Shown here: one piece after another, positions 35,401 through 45,330 of the stretch
How positions within the stretch are numbered: position 1 is the first letter of the stretch
How the letters are laid out: each line of letters begins with the position of its first letter
Assembly (NCBI GenBank): GCA_946902985.2
Contig: OX336393.1
Coordinates: forward strand, 367,084,779-367,148,778
DNA: 64,000 bases
Source: Meconema thalassinum
Lineage: Eukaryota > Arthropoda > Insecta > Orthoptera > Tettigoniidae
Direction: 5' to 3'
Notes under the pieces: generated by a model
What the model was told of the DNA's origin: nothing
Seen by the model: only the letters and a program-made list of their open reading frames with translations
The model's database searches: none
Translations under genes and position numbers: made by a program

Positions 35401-35944
35401 ACTTACTGCCTATCAAAAGGCTGTACACTCGTGTGTTAGACACTCTATCTTGTTAAGGACCCCTATATATTCCCTATACAAGGCTATACTTAACACTTAG
35501 TGGTTATTTGTATTTTAAATTTATATACACAGGTTATACAAGCACGTTATTTCACACAGTAAAACTTTGTCAAATAGCCACATGCGACACGCAAAGTATG
35601 TTTCCGCTATCTAGCGGTGACTATGGAAACTACCTGAACATATCCTAATCTAATCCTAGCTAACTTCACCTGACGTGACCATACCGGTTTGTAAGCAACA
35701 ACAACAACACACTAAGATTCCATGAATTCCAGAGTACTTTTAGATTAATTATCGACTCTCAACTCTTATAACTATGTCTATCCCACTCTGTCAAAAACAC
35801 GTTTTTTTTTAAATTTTTGCTTGATGTCAATACTAAAGTGATAATGGGTTTTCCGATCCTATCACTATAAATTCATTACCCCCACTCTTATCTCGGTCTC
35901 GACAACAACCATGCCTATTTTTATTATGTCAGATGATGTAATGT

Positions 35945-36080
35945 TCGAGTGCAAAGTGGGTGTAAAAGTGAGTGCAAAGTGAGTGCAAAAGTGAGTGCAA
36001 AGTAAGTGTAAAAGTAGTTGTAAAAGTGAGTGCAAAGTGAGTGCAAAAGTGAGTGCAAAAGTGGGGTTTAAAAGTGGTAC
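35945..36080 (+). repeat. GTGAGTGCAAAA array (left arm)
   Basis: About 11 units of 11-12 bp (AAAGTGAGTGC). Mirrored at 38338-38472. Confidence 0.93.
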
Positions 36081-37179
36081 CCTATTTGTAATGGCTTGTA
36101 AGTTATTTTGTGGTACCCTATTCGTAATGGCTTATTTCACAAGTTGTTTTTGTCAATGTATTTAGAGGATATTTCTCTTGTTCATGGAAAGTATCTCAGC
36201 CCTTTTTATGATAGCATAATGCTTACCGTCATGTTTGTAAGCAACAACAACACACTAAAATTCCAAGAATCTAAACTACTCTAAGGTTAATGATGGTCTC
36301 TCAACTCCATTCCACGCCTAGTCAAAAACATTATACATTTCAAATTTTTCAAAAAAGGTAAATTGAGAAAGTATGCTATATATTTAAACTAAAAAATCAT
36401 ATGCTAACTCCAACACCTACGTCTATCCCATTCTCAGTCAAAAAAAATATATATATTCTTTAAATTTTTTCCAAAAAATATTTGGAAAGTAGGCTATAAT
36501 TTGAAAACTAATCATCCTAAAAAGTCATATATAGACTCAAACCAATGGCTTTTATGTCCTTAATCGTTAGAACAAAACATGGAATTTGACATTTTTCCAA
36601 ATATTGATCATTTTAAAAATGGGCTATATTTTGTAAACTATGAATTACACAAAAAATGTGTTTGACATAAAAATGACAGGTATTTACCCCCTCTACCCAC
36701 AAACCAAGTCCCAGGTCTCTGGGACAAAATCCAAAAAGGTTCAATTTTGAAAGTAGACGATATTTTGAAAACTAATCATTCTAAAAAGTCATATATAGAC
36801 TCAAACAAATGTCCTTTAAGTCCCTTAACGTTAGAACAAAACTTAACATTTTTTTCATTTTTTCAAAAAAAAAGTCCAATTTTCAAAATTGCCTATATTT
36901 TGGAAACTAAGAATTAGTTCCAAAATGGCGGTCGTAGCTTAACTCAACCTAACCTAACCCTACGAGGTGTGATCAAAAGGTTCCAAAATGGCTGCCGTAG
37001 CTTAACTTAACCTTTGATTGATCCCTGTTGATTGACCCCTTTTGATTGATCTCTGTTGATGTATCCCTTTGGACTGGTCCCTGTTGACTAGCCCCTTTGG
37101 ACGGGTCTTTTTTAAAGGGGGAGTCATTTTTTTACGGGTCCCGGAGGACGGGTCCTTGTTGACGGGTCCCTGTGGGCGG
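36081..37179. other. inner left arm, AT-rich repeat blocks and GACGGGTC block
   Basis: Contains repeated TTTTGAAAACTAATCATTC/AAAAAGTCATATATAGACTC motifs, two ATGGCGGTCGTAGCTTAAC or ATGGCTGCCGTAGCTTAAC blocks and the mariner-end-like TACGAGGTGTGATCAAAAGG (36960-36980). No gene. Confidence 0.6.
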
Positions 37180-37241
37180 GCCCCTTTGATATAATTTGGA
37201 TAAAATGCACGGGCCAGTCCATAAGGATCAGTCCAAAGGAA
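37180..37241. other. central spacer of the palindrome
   Basis: The 62 bp between TGTGGGCGG (37171-37179) and CCGCCCACA (37242-37250) is not self-complementary overall. It resembles the CAAATTATATCAAAG segment found beside the outer GACGGGTCC arrays. Confidence 0.7.
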
Positions 37242-40232
37242 CCGCCCACAGGGACCCGTCAACAAGGACCGGTCCTCCGGGACCCGTAAAAAATGACTCC
37301 CCCTTTAAAAAAGACCCGTCCAAAGGGGCTAGTCAACAGGGACCAGTCCAAAGGGATACACCAACAGAGATCAATCAAAAGGGGTCAATCAACAGGGATC
37401 AATCAAAAGTTAAGTTAAGCTACGGCAGCCATTTTGGAACTTTTTGATCACACCTCGTAGGGTTAGGTTAGGTTGAGTTAAGCTACGACCGCCATTTTGG
37501 AACTAATTCTTAGTTTCCAAAATATAGGCAATTTTGAATATTGGACTTTTTTTGAAAAAATGAAAAAAATGTTAAGTTTTGTTCTAACGTTAAGGGACTT
37601 AAAGGACATTTGTTTGAGTCTATATATGACTTTTTAGAATGATTAGTTTTCAAAATATCGTCTACTTTCAAAATTGAACCTTTTTGGATTTTGTCCCAGA
37701 GACCTGGGACTTGGTTTGTGGGTAGAGGGGGTAAATACCTGCCATTTTTATGGCAAACACATTTTTTGTGTAATTCATAGTTTACAAAATATAGCCCATT
37801 TTTAAAATGATCAATATTTGGAAAAATGTCAAATTCCATGTTTTGTTCTAACGATTAAGGACATAAAAGCCATTGGTTTGAGTCTATATATAACTTTTTA
37901 GGATGATTAGTTTTCAAATTATAGCCTACTTTCCAAATATTTTTTGGAAAAAATTTAAAGAATATATATATATTTTTTTGACTGAGAATGGGATAGACGT
38001 AGGTGTTGGAGTTAGCATATGATTTTTTAGTTTAAATATATAGCCTACTTTCTCAATTTACCTTTTTTGAAAAATTTGAAATGTATAATGTTTTTGACTA
38101 GGCGTGGAATGGAGTTGAGAGACCATCATTAACCTTAGAGTAGTTTAGATTCTTGGAATTTTAGTGTGTTGTTGTTGCTTACAAACATGACGGTAAGCAT
38201 TATGCTATCATAAAAAGGGCTGAGATACTTTCCATGAACAAGAGAAATATCCTCTAAATACATTGACAAAAACAACTTGTGAAATAAGCCATTACGAATA
38301 AGGTACCACAAAATAACTTACAAGCCATTACAAATAGGGTACCACTTTTACACCCCACTTTTGCACTCACTTTTGCATTCACTTTGCACTCACTTTTACA
38401 ACTACTTTTACACTTACTTTGCACTCACTTTTGCACTCACTTTGCACTCACTTTTACACCCACTTTGCACTCGAACATTACATCATCTGACATAATAAAA
38501 ATAGGCATGGTTGTTGTCGAGACCGAGATAAGAGTGGGGGTAATGAATTTATAGTGATAGGATCGGAAAACCCATTATCACTTTAGTATTGACATCAAGC
38601 AAAAATTTAAAAAAAAACGTGTTTTTGACAGAGTGGGATAGACATAGTTATAAGAGTTGAGAGTCGATAATTAATCTAAAAGTACTCTGGAATTCATGGA
38701 ATCTTAGTGTGTTGTTGTTGTTGCTTACAAACCGGTATGGTCACGTCAGGTGAAGTTAGCTAGGATTAGATTAGGATATGTTCAGGTAGTTTCCATAGTC
38801 ACCGCTAGATAGCGGAAACATACTTTGCGTGTCGCATGTGGCTATTTGACAAAGTTTTACTGTGTGAAAAAACGTGCTTGTATAACCTGTGTATATAAAT
38901 TTAAAATACAAATAACCACTAAGTGTTTAGAACTAACATGTATAGCCTTGTATAGGGAATATATAGGGGTCCTTAACAAGATAGAGTGTCTAACACACGA
39001 GTGTACAGCCTTGATAGGCAGTAAGTACCTGATCACACCTACTATCAATTGCGCCTACCATTAATCGCGTCTACTATCAATTGCGTCTACTACCAATCGC
39101 GCCTGCTAGGACATGACTTTTCATTAAACCAAAACATTTCCTTTTTTGTCAGCCTCCCACCCCTCTCATCAATCTATGACGTCATAGTCATAGTCAGCCT
39201 TAAAGCAAGTCTAAACTTGTAGAACATGTCACGTGACAAAGTTAGGTTAGGTAAAGTTAGGTTATGTTAGGTGAGCTGAGGTTAAGTCTTAAAATACCCC
39301 CTCTCTGCCTTGTACTTTGTATAAACATTGACACTGTAACTTTGTAATATCAAAAATGATCTAAGTCGCGTCCATATCAATCACGTCTACTATCAATCGC
39401 GCCTACTATCAATCACGTCTACTATCAATTGCATCTGCTATCAATTGAGCCTACTATGAAATGCGCTTACTACAAATCACGCCTACTATCAATCACGCCT
39501 AGTATCAATTGCGTCTACTATCAATCACGCCTACTATCATTTGCGTCTACTATAAATCGCGCTCATGTCAAATCGCGCCTACTACCAATTACATCTACTA
39601 TCAATCGCGCCTACTATCTTTCGCGTCTACTATAAATCGCACTCATGTCAAATCACGCCTACTATCAATCACGTCTACTATCAATTGCGTCTACTATTAA
39701 TCGCGCCTACTATCAATTGCGTCTACTATAAATCGCGCCTACTAGGACATGACGTTTCATTAAACCAGAACATTTCCTTTTTTGTCAGCCTCTCACCCCT
39801 CCCATCAATCTATGACGTCATAGTCAGTCTTAAAGCAAGTCTAAACTTGTAGAACATGTCACGTGACAAAGTTAGGTTAGGTAAAGTTAGGTTATGTTAA
39901 GTGAGCTGAGGTTATGTCTTAAAATACCCTCTACCTTGTACTTTGTATAAACATTGACACTGTAACTTTATGATATCAAAAATGATCTGAGTCGCGCCCA
40001 TGTCAAATTGCGCCTACTATCAATCGCGTCTACTATCAATCACGCCTACTATCAATCGCGTCTACTATCATTTGCGTCTACTATAAATCGCGCATACTAC
40101 AAATCACGCCTACTATCAATCACGCCTAGTATCAATTGCGTCTACTATTAATCACGTCTAGTATCGATTACACCTACTATCAATTACGTCTACTATCAAT
40201 TGCGTCTACTATAAATCACGCCTACTAGGACA
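37242..40232. repeat. inner right arm, mirror of the left-arm repeat blocks
   Basis: Inverted copy of 34134-37179, including GTGAGTGCAAAA units on the complement (38338-38472), the 18-mer arrays (39015-39115, 39362-39755, 39988-40232) and CRE/E-box pairs. Open frames here (37196-37447, 37510-37839, 38825-39064, 39429-39852) come from repeats or have no support. Confidence 0.85.
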
Positions 40233-40373
40233 TGACGTTTCATTAAACTAAAACATTTCCTTTTTTGCCAGCCTCTCACCCCTCCCATCCGCAAAACGTG
40301 CTTGTATGAGCTGTGTATTTAAATTCAATATATACAATTAACCACTAAGTGTTCAGAACTAACATGTCTAGGG

Positions 40374-40380
40374 TATATAT
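40374..40380 (+). promoter_or_regulatory. TATA-like box upstream of the right FLYWCH gene
   Basis: TATATAT in GGGTATATATGGGA, about 320 nt before the ATG at 40698. Confidence 0.45.
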
Positions 40381-40697
40381 GGGAGCCTTAGCAACAAACA
40401 AAAAATACGGTCTAACCTACGAGTGTACGGTCTTGTCATACGCAGTAAGTACCTGTTAACCTTGACTAGGGTATAAGAATATTGTCAGTTGACTACTGCC
40501 TGTTACAGTGTTAACATCGTGAAAGACCGTCTCACCTACCAGTCTCCAGCCTTGTCATACCCAGTAAGCAGCTGTTGGCGGAAAACAACATCCATAAATC
40601 TTGACATTTAGGAAAGTGTGTGTGTGTGTAAATCACTTGTAATCTAAAGATTGTTCATGTGACTTTACTAAAATTTAATTCATATGTATTAGTTGAT

Positions 40698-41351
40698 ATG
40701 GAAGTCTCAACAACCAGTCATGGCAAGCCATGTGTCTTCTATATAGGATATACATATATTGTAAAAACAACCAATAAAGATGGAACTGTTATTTGGCGAT
40801 GTTCAAAACAACGATCCAAAAAGTGTCGAGGAATGATTAAAACAAAAGACTCCAACGTACTTACTTCAAAAGAACATCATTGTGAATCTCAAATTAATAC
40901 ACATTTAAATACGCAAAATACTCTAACCCAGGTAAAAAAGCAAGTCCAAGAAAAATATATTGCTGCTCAAGATAGTGCATTGTTTGTTAAAAAGCATTCA
41001 TCATCACCTCAAAAAGACATGTTAGGACAAATACCATCGTTCAAAAAACCCTTAACACTATCAAAAGCAACGCAGACTCTACAAGAGGTCCCTATGGAAA
41101 ACAAACAAGAGGAATTGGATAGTTCTAGTGATGTTGAGAATGATGATGATGATGATGATAATGATGGTGACAATGACTATAATAATTTTGATGATAATAT
41201 TCATAATGATGATGATGATGATGATGATAATTATGAAAAAGAAGAGGATGAGGGTTTTATGTTTATTAAACCATTGCGGCTTCCCCAGTTTTTAAGAGCA
41301 AGAGTACCTGGAGAAAGTTGTAAAAGGATCTACAACAAGCGTTGTGTTTAA
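40698..41351 (+). CDS. FLYWCH zinc-finger protein, right-arm copy
   Basis: 217 residues from the ATG at 40698. Same architecture as the left-arm copy: N-terminal FLYWCH finger (PCVFYIGYTYIV, WRCSKQRSKKC, SKEHHC), acidic Asp-rich tract, basic C-terminus. Differences: Lys16 to Ile in the finger, Val to Met before ENKQEE, one Asp fewer in the first Asp run and one more in the second. Total length and frame are thereby kept in both copies despite repeat slippage, which could reflect selection, gene conversion or recent origin. Alternative function as a transposon-encoded repressor or accessory protein is possible but unproven. Confidence 0.85.
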   Translation: MEVSTTSHGKPCVFYIGYTYIVKTTNKDGTVIWRCSKQRSKKCRGMIKTKDSNVLTSKEHHCESQINTHLNTQNTLTQVKKQVQEKYIAAQDSALFVKKHSSSPQKDMLGQIPSFKKPLTLSKATQTLQEVPMENKQEELDSSSDVENDDDDDDNDGDNDYNNFDDNIHNDDDDDDDNYEKEEDEGFMFIKPLRLPQFLRARVPGESCKRIYNKRCV

Positions 41352-41419
41352 AAATCTATGTAGAACAATGGTAAAGAGATAGACTTGAATTCAGTGTGTA
41401 ACTATTATAAAATGAATTT

Positions 41420-41425
41420 AATAAA
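41420..41425 (+). terminator. poly(A) signal of the right FLYWCH gene
   Basis: AATAAA about 70 nt downstream of the stop codon. Confidence 0.65.
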
Positions 41426-41618
41426 AATATTGTATGGGTATTGTCTGTTTTTCTTAATTACTATCCCCATGTCCCACTATTAATACAATTGTTAACCATC
41501 AACAGTCTCTGACTATGTTCAGAAAGAGAGTGGCCTTAAACAATACACTATATCTATGGTTTGTGTACCAAGTGTCATAATAATGCAGTGTGGCCAAGCC
41601 ATGTCAAGGCAATAGTTA

Positions 41619-41704
41619 TGTCAGGTAAGGGATTCGAACCCTTGCTTCCTTATACAGAACATTTGATCTTAAGTCAAACACCTTAACCACTCGGTCAACC
41701 TGAC
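41619..41704 (-). tRNA. tRNA-Leu(UAA), right-arm copy
   Basis: Inverted copy of 32659-32744 with the same acceptor, anticodon (UAA), variable arm and T arm. I see no base changes between the two, including the discriminator. Confidence 0.93.
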
Positions 41705-41984
41705 AGTTACTAATTTAATTAGTCTTGAGGACTTGAGTGTTTACAAAACTTTTTCCAGTATACATTGACTAAACCACTTGCTTGTTTTGAAATATAGATT
41801 TTGTTTTGTTTTACCATAACATTGCAGTTATGAGTCTTGTGAACTGGGTGTTCAATATAGGGTTAAAGGCATTTTAAAATCATTTTAGAAAAGCTCTTAG
41901 GTATCGTGTCATGGGTTTTAGTAATGCATTACTGTTCGTTGACTAACATATACCGTTACACAACATTATTTTAGTGAACTTACA

Positions 41985-42496
41985 TGTTGTTGTTTGAGTC
42001 TTTAGTCCTTTGACTGGTTTGATGCAGATCTCAGCGCCTATCTGTCCCGAGCTAATCGTTTCATCTCTATATAGCTACCACACCCTACATTCAAGGCTAT
42101 CTGTTTAACATATTCTAAACTTGGTCTACCCCTACAGTTCTCGTCCTCGAACCTTTCTTCCTTAACTAAGTTTGCTATTCTTGGGTGTCTTAGTACGTGT
42201 TCTACCAACCTATCTCTTTACTTCATTAACAGTCGCCAGATACATCTCTTCTCCCCCACTCGTCTTAATACCTCTTTGTTAGTAACCCTATTTACCCATC
42301 TAATCTTCATCATTCTCCTGTAACACCACATTTCAAACACTTCAATTCTCCACTTTTCTGCTACACCAATTGTCTAAGTTTTACTTTCATAGAGTGCCAC
42401 GCTCCAGACAAAGGCCTTCAAAATGACTTCCTAATACCTAAATCTATATTCAATGTCAACAGATTCTGTAGAAATTCTTTCCTTGTCTGAGCTACA
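41985..42496 (-). pseudogene. family A LINE fragment inside the right arm
   Basis: Mirror of 31877-32380 with shared stops and truncation point. Degraded 3' end only, no RT motifs. Confidence 0.85.
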
Positions 42497-42799
42497 TAAG
42501 AATCCTAATCGTGTCTGGTATAATGTCTTGTTTAGCAAACATAGTCACTCAAAAGGTCTAAGCATTTTTTGTATATAACCCAAAATAGCAAACAGTTTTT
42601 CTAAAACCCTACTCATTGGTCAATAACAAGCAGAGTCGCCAAAGTGTTTCGTTGGTAGTTAACTCATGTCTAGTTAATCAATTCCTTTCATATCGTTATC
42701 CAATTGTAGTAGTAAGGACTGGTGAACAACGTCAGTTCAACACACTGCTTTACACACAAATGTAGTTAGGCCCTTTGACATAATTTGGATAAATTTCAT

Positions 42800-43180
42800 G
42801 GGCCGGTCCATAGGGACCAGTCCAAAGGGGCCGGTCTAAAGGGACCCTTCCACAGGGACCCATCAACAGGGACTTGTCAGCAAGGACCCATCAACAATGA
42901 CCCGTCAACAATGACCTGTCATCAATGACCTGTCAACAATGACCTGTCAATAGGGACCCGTCAACAATGACCCGTCCACAGGGACTCATCAACAAGGACC
43001 CGTCAGCAATGACTCGTCAACAGGGACCCGTCGAAAAGCACCTGTCAAAAAGGATCCATCAAAAATGACCCCCTGTCAAAAAGGGCCCGTCCAAAAGGGG
43101 CTAGTCAACAGAGACCATTCCAAAGGGACAAATCAACAGAGATCAATCAACAGGGATCAATCAAAAGGGGCTATCACCTC
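42800..43180. repeat. GACGGGTCC-type arrays (right arm)
   Basis: Complement units ACCCGTCAACAATG and ACAGGGACCCGTC; mirror of 31185-31565. The frames at 43065-43277 and 43332-43652 are conserved with the left arm only because the arms are near-identical. Confidence 0.85.
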
Positions 43181-43731
43181 AAGGCCTGACATATCCCTCT
43201 TTGATTATTGGTTTGCCAATCGACAAGCGTCACTTAAAATACTTTTTGATCACCACTCGTGGGTTGGGTTAGGTTAGGTTACACTACAGCCGCCATCTTT
43301 TAAAAAGCCTGCCCTCTTACAAAAGCTATGAGTGGGCATGCGTAAAAAACAAAAAACAAAAACAAGCATGTTAATTCATAGTGGCTATCCACCAAACATA
43401 TGTCTCTTGTGTGGAACAACGTTTTATTCCATATCGGCATTCAAACTCTCACATGTTGCAATTGGAAAGAGAGATTCTCTAAAAAAAATTACAATTTCAC
43501 CCCCTAGTAGGGGTAGGTTTTATTTTGGGGTGGAAATATGTTGTTCATTGGAAAGGGGGTATCAGCCCGAGTTCAATGACACCTCATTCGTCAAAATCCG
43601 ACCACGGGTTCGAACTCACATTTTCTCACGTATGAAGCAAAACAGGATGTGACTTGTTTCACAAGGAGGACGGTAATAAGGTCATTTCACACGTGTTCAC
43701 AAGTATTTCGTCACTTTCCTTTCATATCGTT

Positions 43732-43746
43732 ATTCCATTATAGTAG
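43732..43746 (+). other. empty SINE target site in the right arm
   Basis: ATTCCATTATAGTAG, the complement of the duplicated target at 30175-30189, present once and uninterrupted. Confidence 0.9.
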
Positions 43747-43819
43747 TGGTGAACAACGTCAATTCAACACACACAAATGTAGTTAGGCCCTTTGACATAA
43801 TTTAAATAAATTCATGGGT

Positions 43820-43985
43820 TAGTCCGTAGGAACCAGGCCAAAGGGACCCGTCCAAAGGGATCAGTCCAAAGGACCTGTCCACAAGGACTTGTCCACAAGG
43901 ACTTGTCCACAAGGACTCGTCCACAAGGACCCGTCAGCCATGACCCCGCCAACAATGACCCGTCAACAATAACCCATCCATAGGG
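43820..43985. repeat. GTCCACAAGGACT array (right arm, outer)
   Basis: Mirror of 29915-30110 with fewer units. Confidence 0.88.
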
Positions 43986-44368
43986 ATCCGCTCCCCCACC
44001 CTCTTACAAAAGCCATGAGTGGGCATGCGTAAAAAACAAAAAACAAGCATGTTAATTCATAGTGGCTATTCACCGAACACATGCACTTTACGTAGAACAA
44101 CGTTTAAATCCATATCGGCATTCAAACTCTCACATGTTGCAATTGGAAAGAGAGATTCTCTAAAAAATTACAATTTCACCCCCTAGTAGGGGTAGGTATT
44201 ACTTTTGGGGATGAAATATGTTGTCCATTGGAAAGGGGGTGTTAGCCCGAGTTCAACGACACCTCATTCGTCAAAATCCGACCACGGGTTCGAGAGTTAT
44301 CGGGCTGCCGCCATCTTGTGTGGAGGGTGTGGAGGTGGAGGGTGCGGAACCCCCACAAAACCACTACT

Positions 44369-44374
44369 CTTTAC
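44369..44374 (+). repeat. 6-bp target-site duplication (right)
   Basis: CTTTAC directly after CCACTACT, identical to 29512-29517. Confidence 0.75.
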
Positions 44375-44772
44375 AACGAAACGACTGGCGCCTCACGATT
44401 AAGAAAGCCAACCCCGCTTAACGGTAAAAGGTGAGGAAGTAGAAGAAGAAGATCCCTGTTAATAACATATAAAAAAAATACGTATTCCAATTGTTATGGT
44501 GTTCAGGTTCCTAATGTTCTTATCGTAGTTTGGATAGAAAATGGATTGCCATGGCATCTTACAGAGATAGATGGAAATCTGGTGGTCACGTCTAGAGCTA
44601 CTGTTGCCATGGAGAAAATTGAGTGGCATGGCCTCTTACAGAGATATATGGAAACCTGGTGGTGACGCCCTGAGCTACTGTTGTCGTTGAGAAGGCCAGC
44701 CTTGCCATTCCTTCATCAGTTTATTTTCTGACTTTATAAGCCTTTGCTTGAGTTTTAATGACATCAGACCTC
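44375..44772. other. flank with a 75-bp tandem duplication
   Basis: The stretch containing TCTTACAGAGATAGATGGAA and GAGCTACTGTTGCCATGGAG (44553 onward) is repeated once with changes up to 44694. No gene recognised. Confidence 0.55.
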
Positions 44773-44987
44773 TTATTGTTATTGTTGTTTAAGGAAGGAA
44801 GATTGTAGTTTTACTTGACCGTGAATCTTGGGATTATGAGCCACGGGATCTCCTGTTTACGAAGAATCCCAACCACAGGACATGGCATTTCACTTCGAAA
44901 ATCTCACAGGCATTGACTGGGAATCGAACCCAGTCCACCTTAATGAGAGGTCTACAGCTGGACCGCTTCGCCACCACGCCCCCGGCA
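44773..44987 (-). mobile_element. tRNA-derived SINE (family S2)
   Basis: Same head (GGGGGCGTGGTGGCGAAGCGG), B-box GGTTCGATTCCCAG and body (CGAAGTGAAATGCCATGTCC) as 7385-7603. Its head end directly abuts the S1 copy below. Confidence 0.75.
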
Positions 44988-45330
44988 TGAAAAGGAACCT
45001 TCCACTAACTACAATATTGTGTGAACCTAAATTTCTAGGTTAAATTTGATTAACGCTCTCTACGTTCCAACGTCCGTCGCCAGGTGCTGGTTGCGGTGGT
45101 GTCTAGTGGCCAAGTTCGCGTCTAGGTGTCGTTGACGGTAGCATTTTGTAGCAATAGTAGGACCTACTTGAAATTGATCATCTGCAGTCCTTACCTGAAT
45201 TACAGATAACACACACTAATACAGCCATCACAATTAACACCGGTTATCAGCTAGATCTGCACACACCCAAAGTACACGGGGCTACAGGACCGCGTTGTTG
45301 CAGCCCCTAAACTGAGGAACCAACCAACCT
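44988..45330 (+). mobile_element. 5'-truncated SINE S1 (tail T1)
   Basis: Begins at the GGCATGAAAAGGAACC body position and runs to AACCAACC. It has no tRNA-like head of its own. Confidence 0.8.

Larger units (their letters stand above)
29518..44368. mobile_element. giant palindromic (foldback-type) element, about 14.85 kb
   Basis: Left arm 29518-37179 and right arm 37242-44368 are inverted copies separated by a 62-bp spacer. Outermost bases are AGTAGTGGTTTTGTGGGGG and its exact complement. Immediately outside both ends is CTTTAC (29512-29517 and 44369-44374), a 6-bp direct duplication as expected after integration; sequence beyond this is unrelated on the two sides. Each arm carries, from outside in: a duplicated module of about 1.1 kb with GACGGGTCC arrays, a LINE fragment, tRNA-Leu, the FLYWCH gene, GTAGGCGCGATTGATA arrays, a GTGAGTGCAAAA array and central GACGGGTC blocks. 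FLYWCH frames differ by two base changes plus compensating triplet gains and losses. No transposase, integrase, DNA polymerase or capsid frame is present, so if mobile it depends on others. Confidence 0.85.

Noticed and set aside
37196..37839. Open frames in the palindrome centre (83-109 codons)
   Set aside because: They lie in GACGGGTC arrays or AT-rich repeats. The mirrored frames exist only because the arms are alike, and the left-arm counterpart of 37510-37839 is interrupted.
34440..39260. Interstitial telomeric (CCTAA/TTAGG) repeats
   Set aside because: Only two consecutive pentamers at each place (CCTAACCTAAC); too short to call telomeric.
34134..40232. CRISPR-like array of regularly spaced repeats
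   Set aside because: Units are contiguous and diverged with no unique spacers of constant length, and the genome is eukaryotic.
29518..44368. Palindrome as an assembly or hairpin-read artefact
   Set aside because: Arms differ by a SINE with its own target duplication, by array copy number and by base changes, and the symmetry ends sharply at a 6-bp duplication on both sides. A folding artefact would be symmetrical into the flanks. It is not fully excluded without reads.
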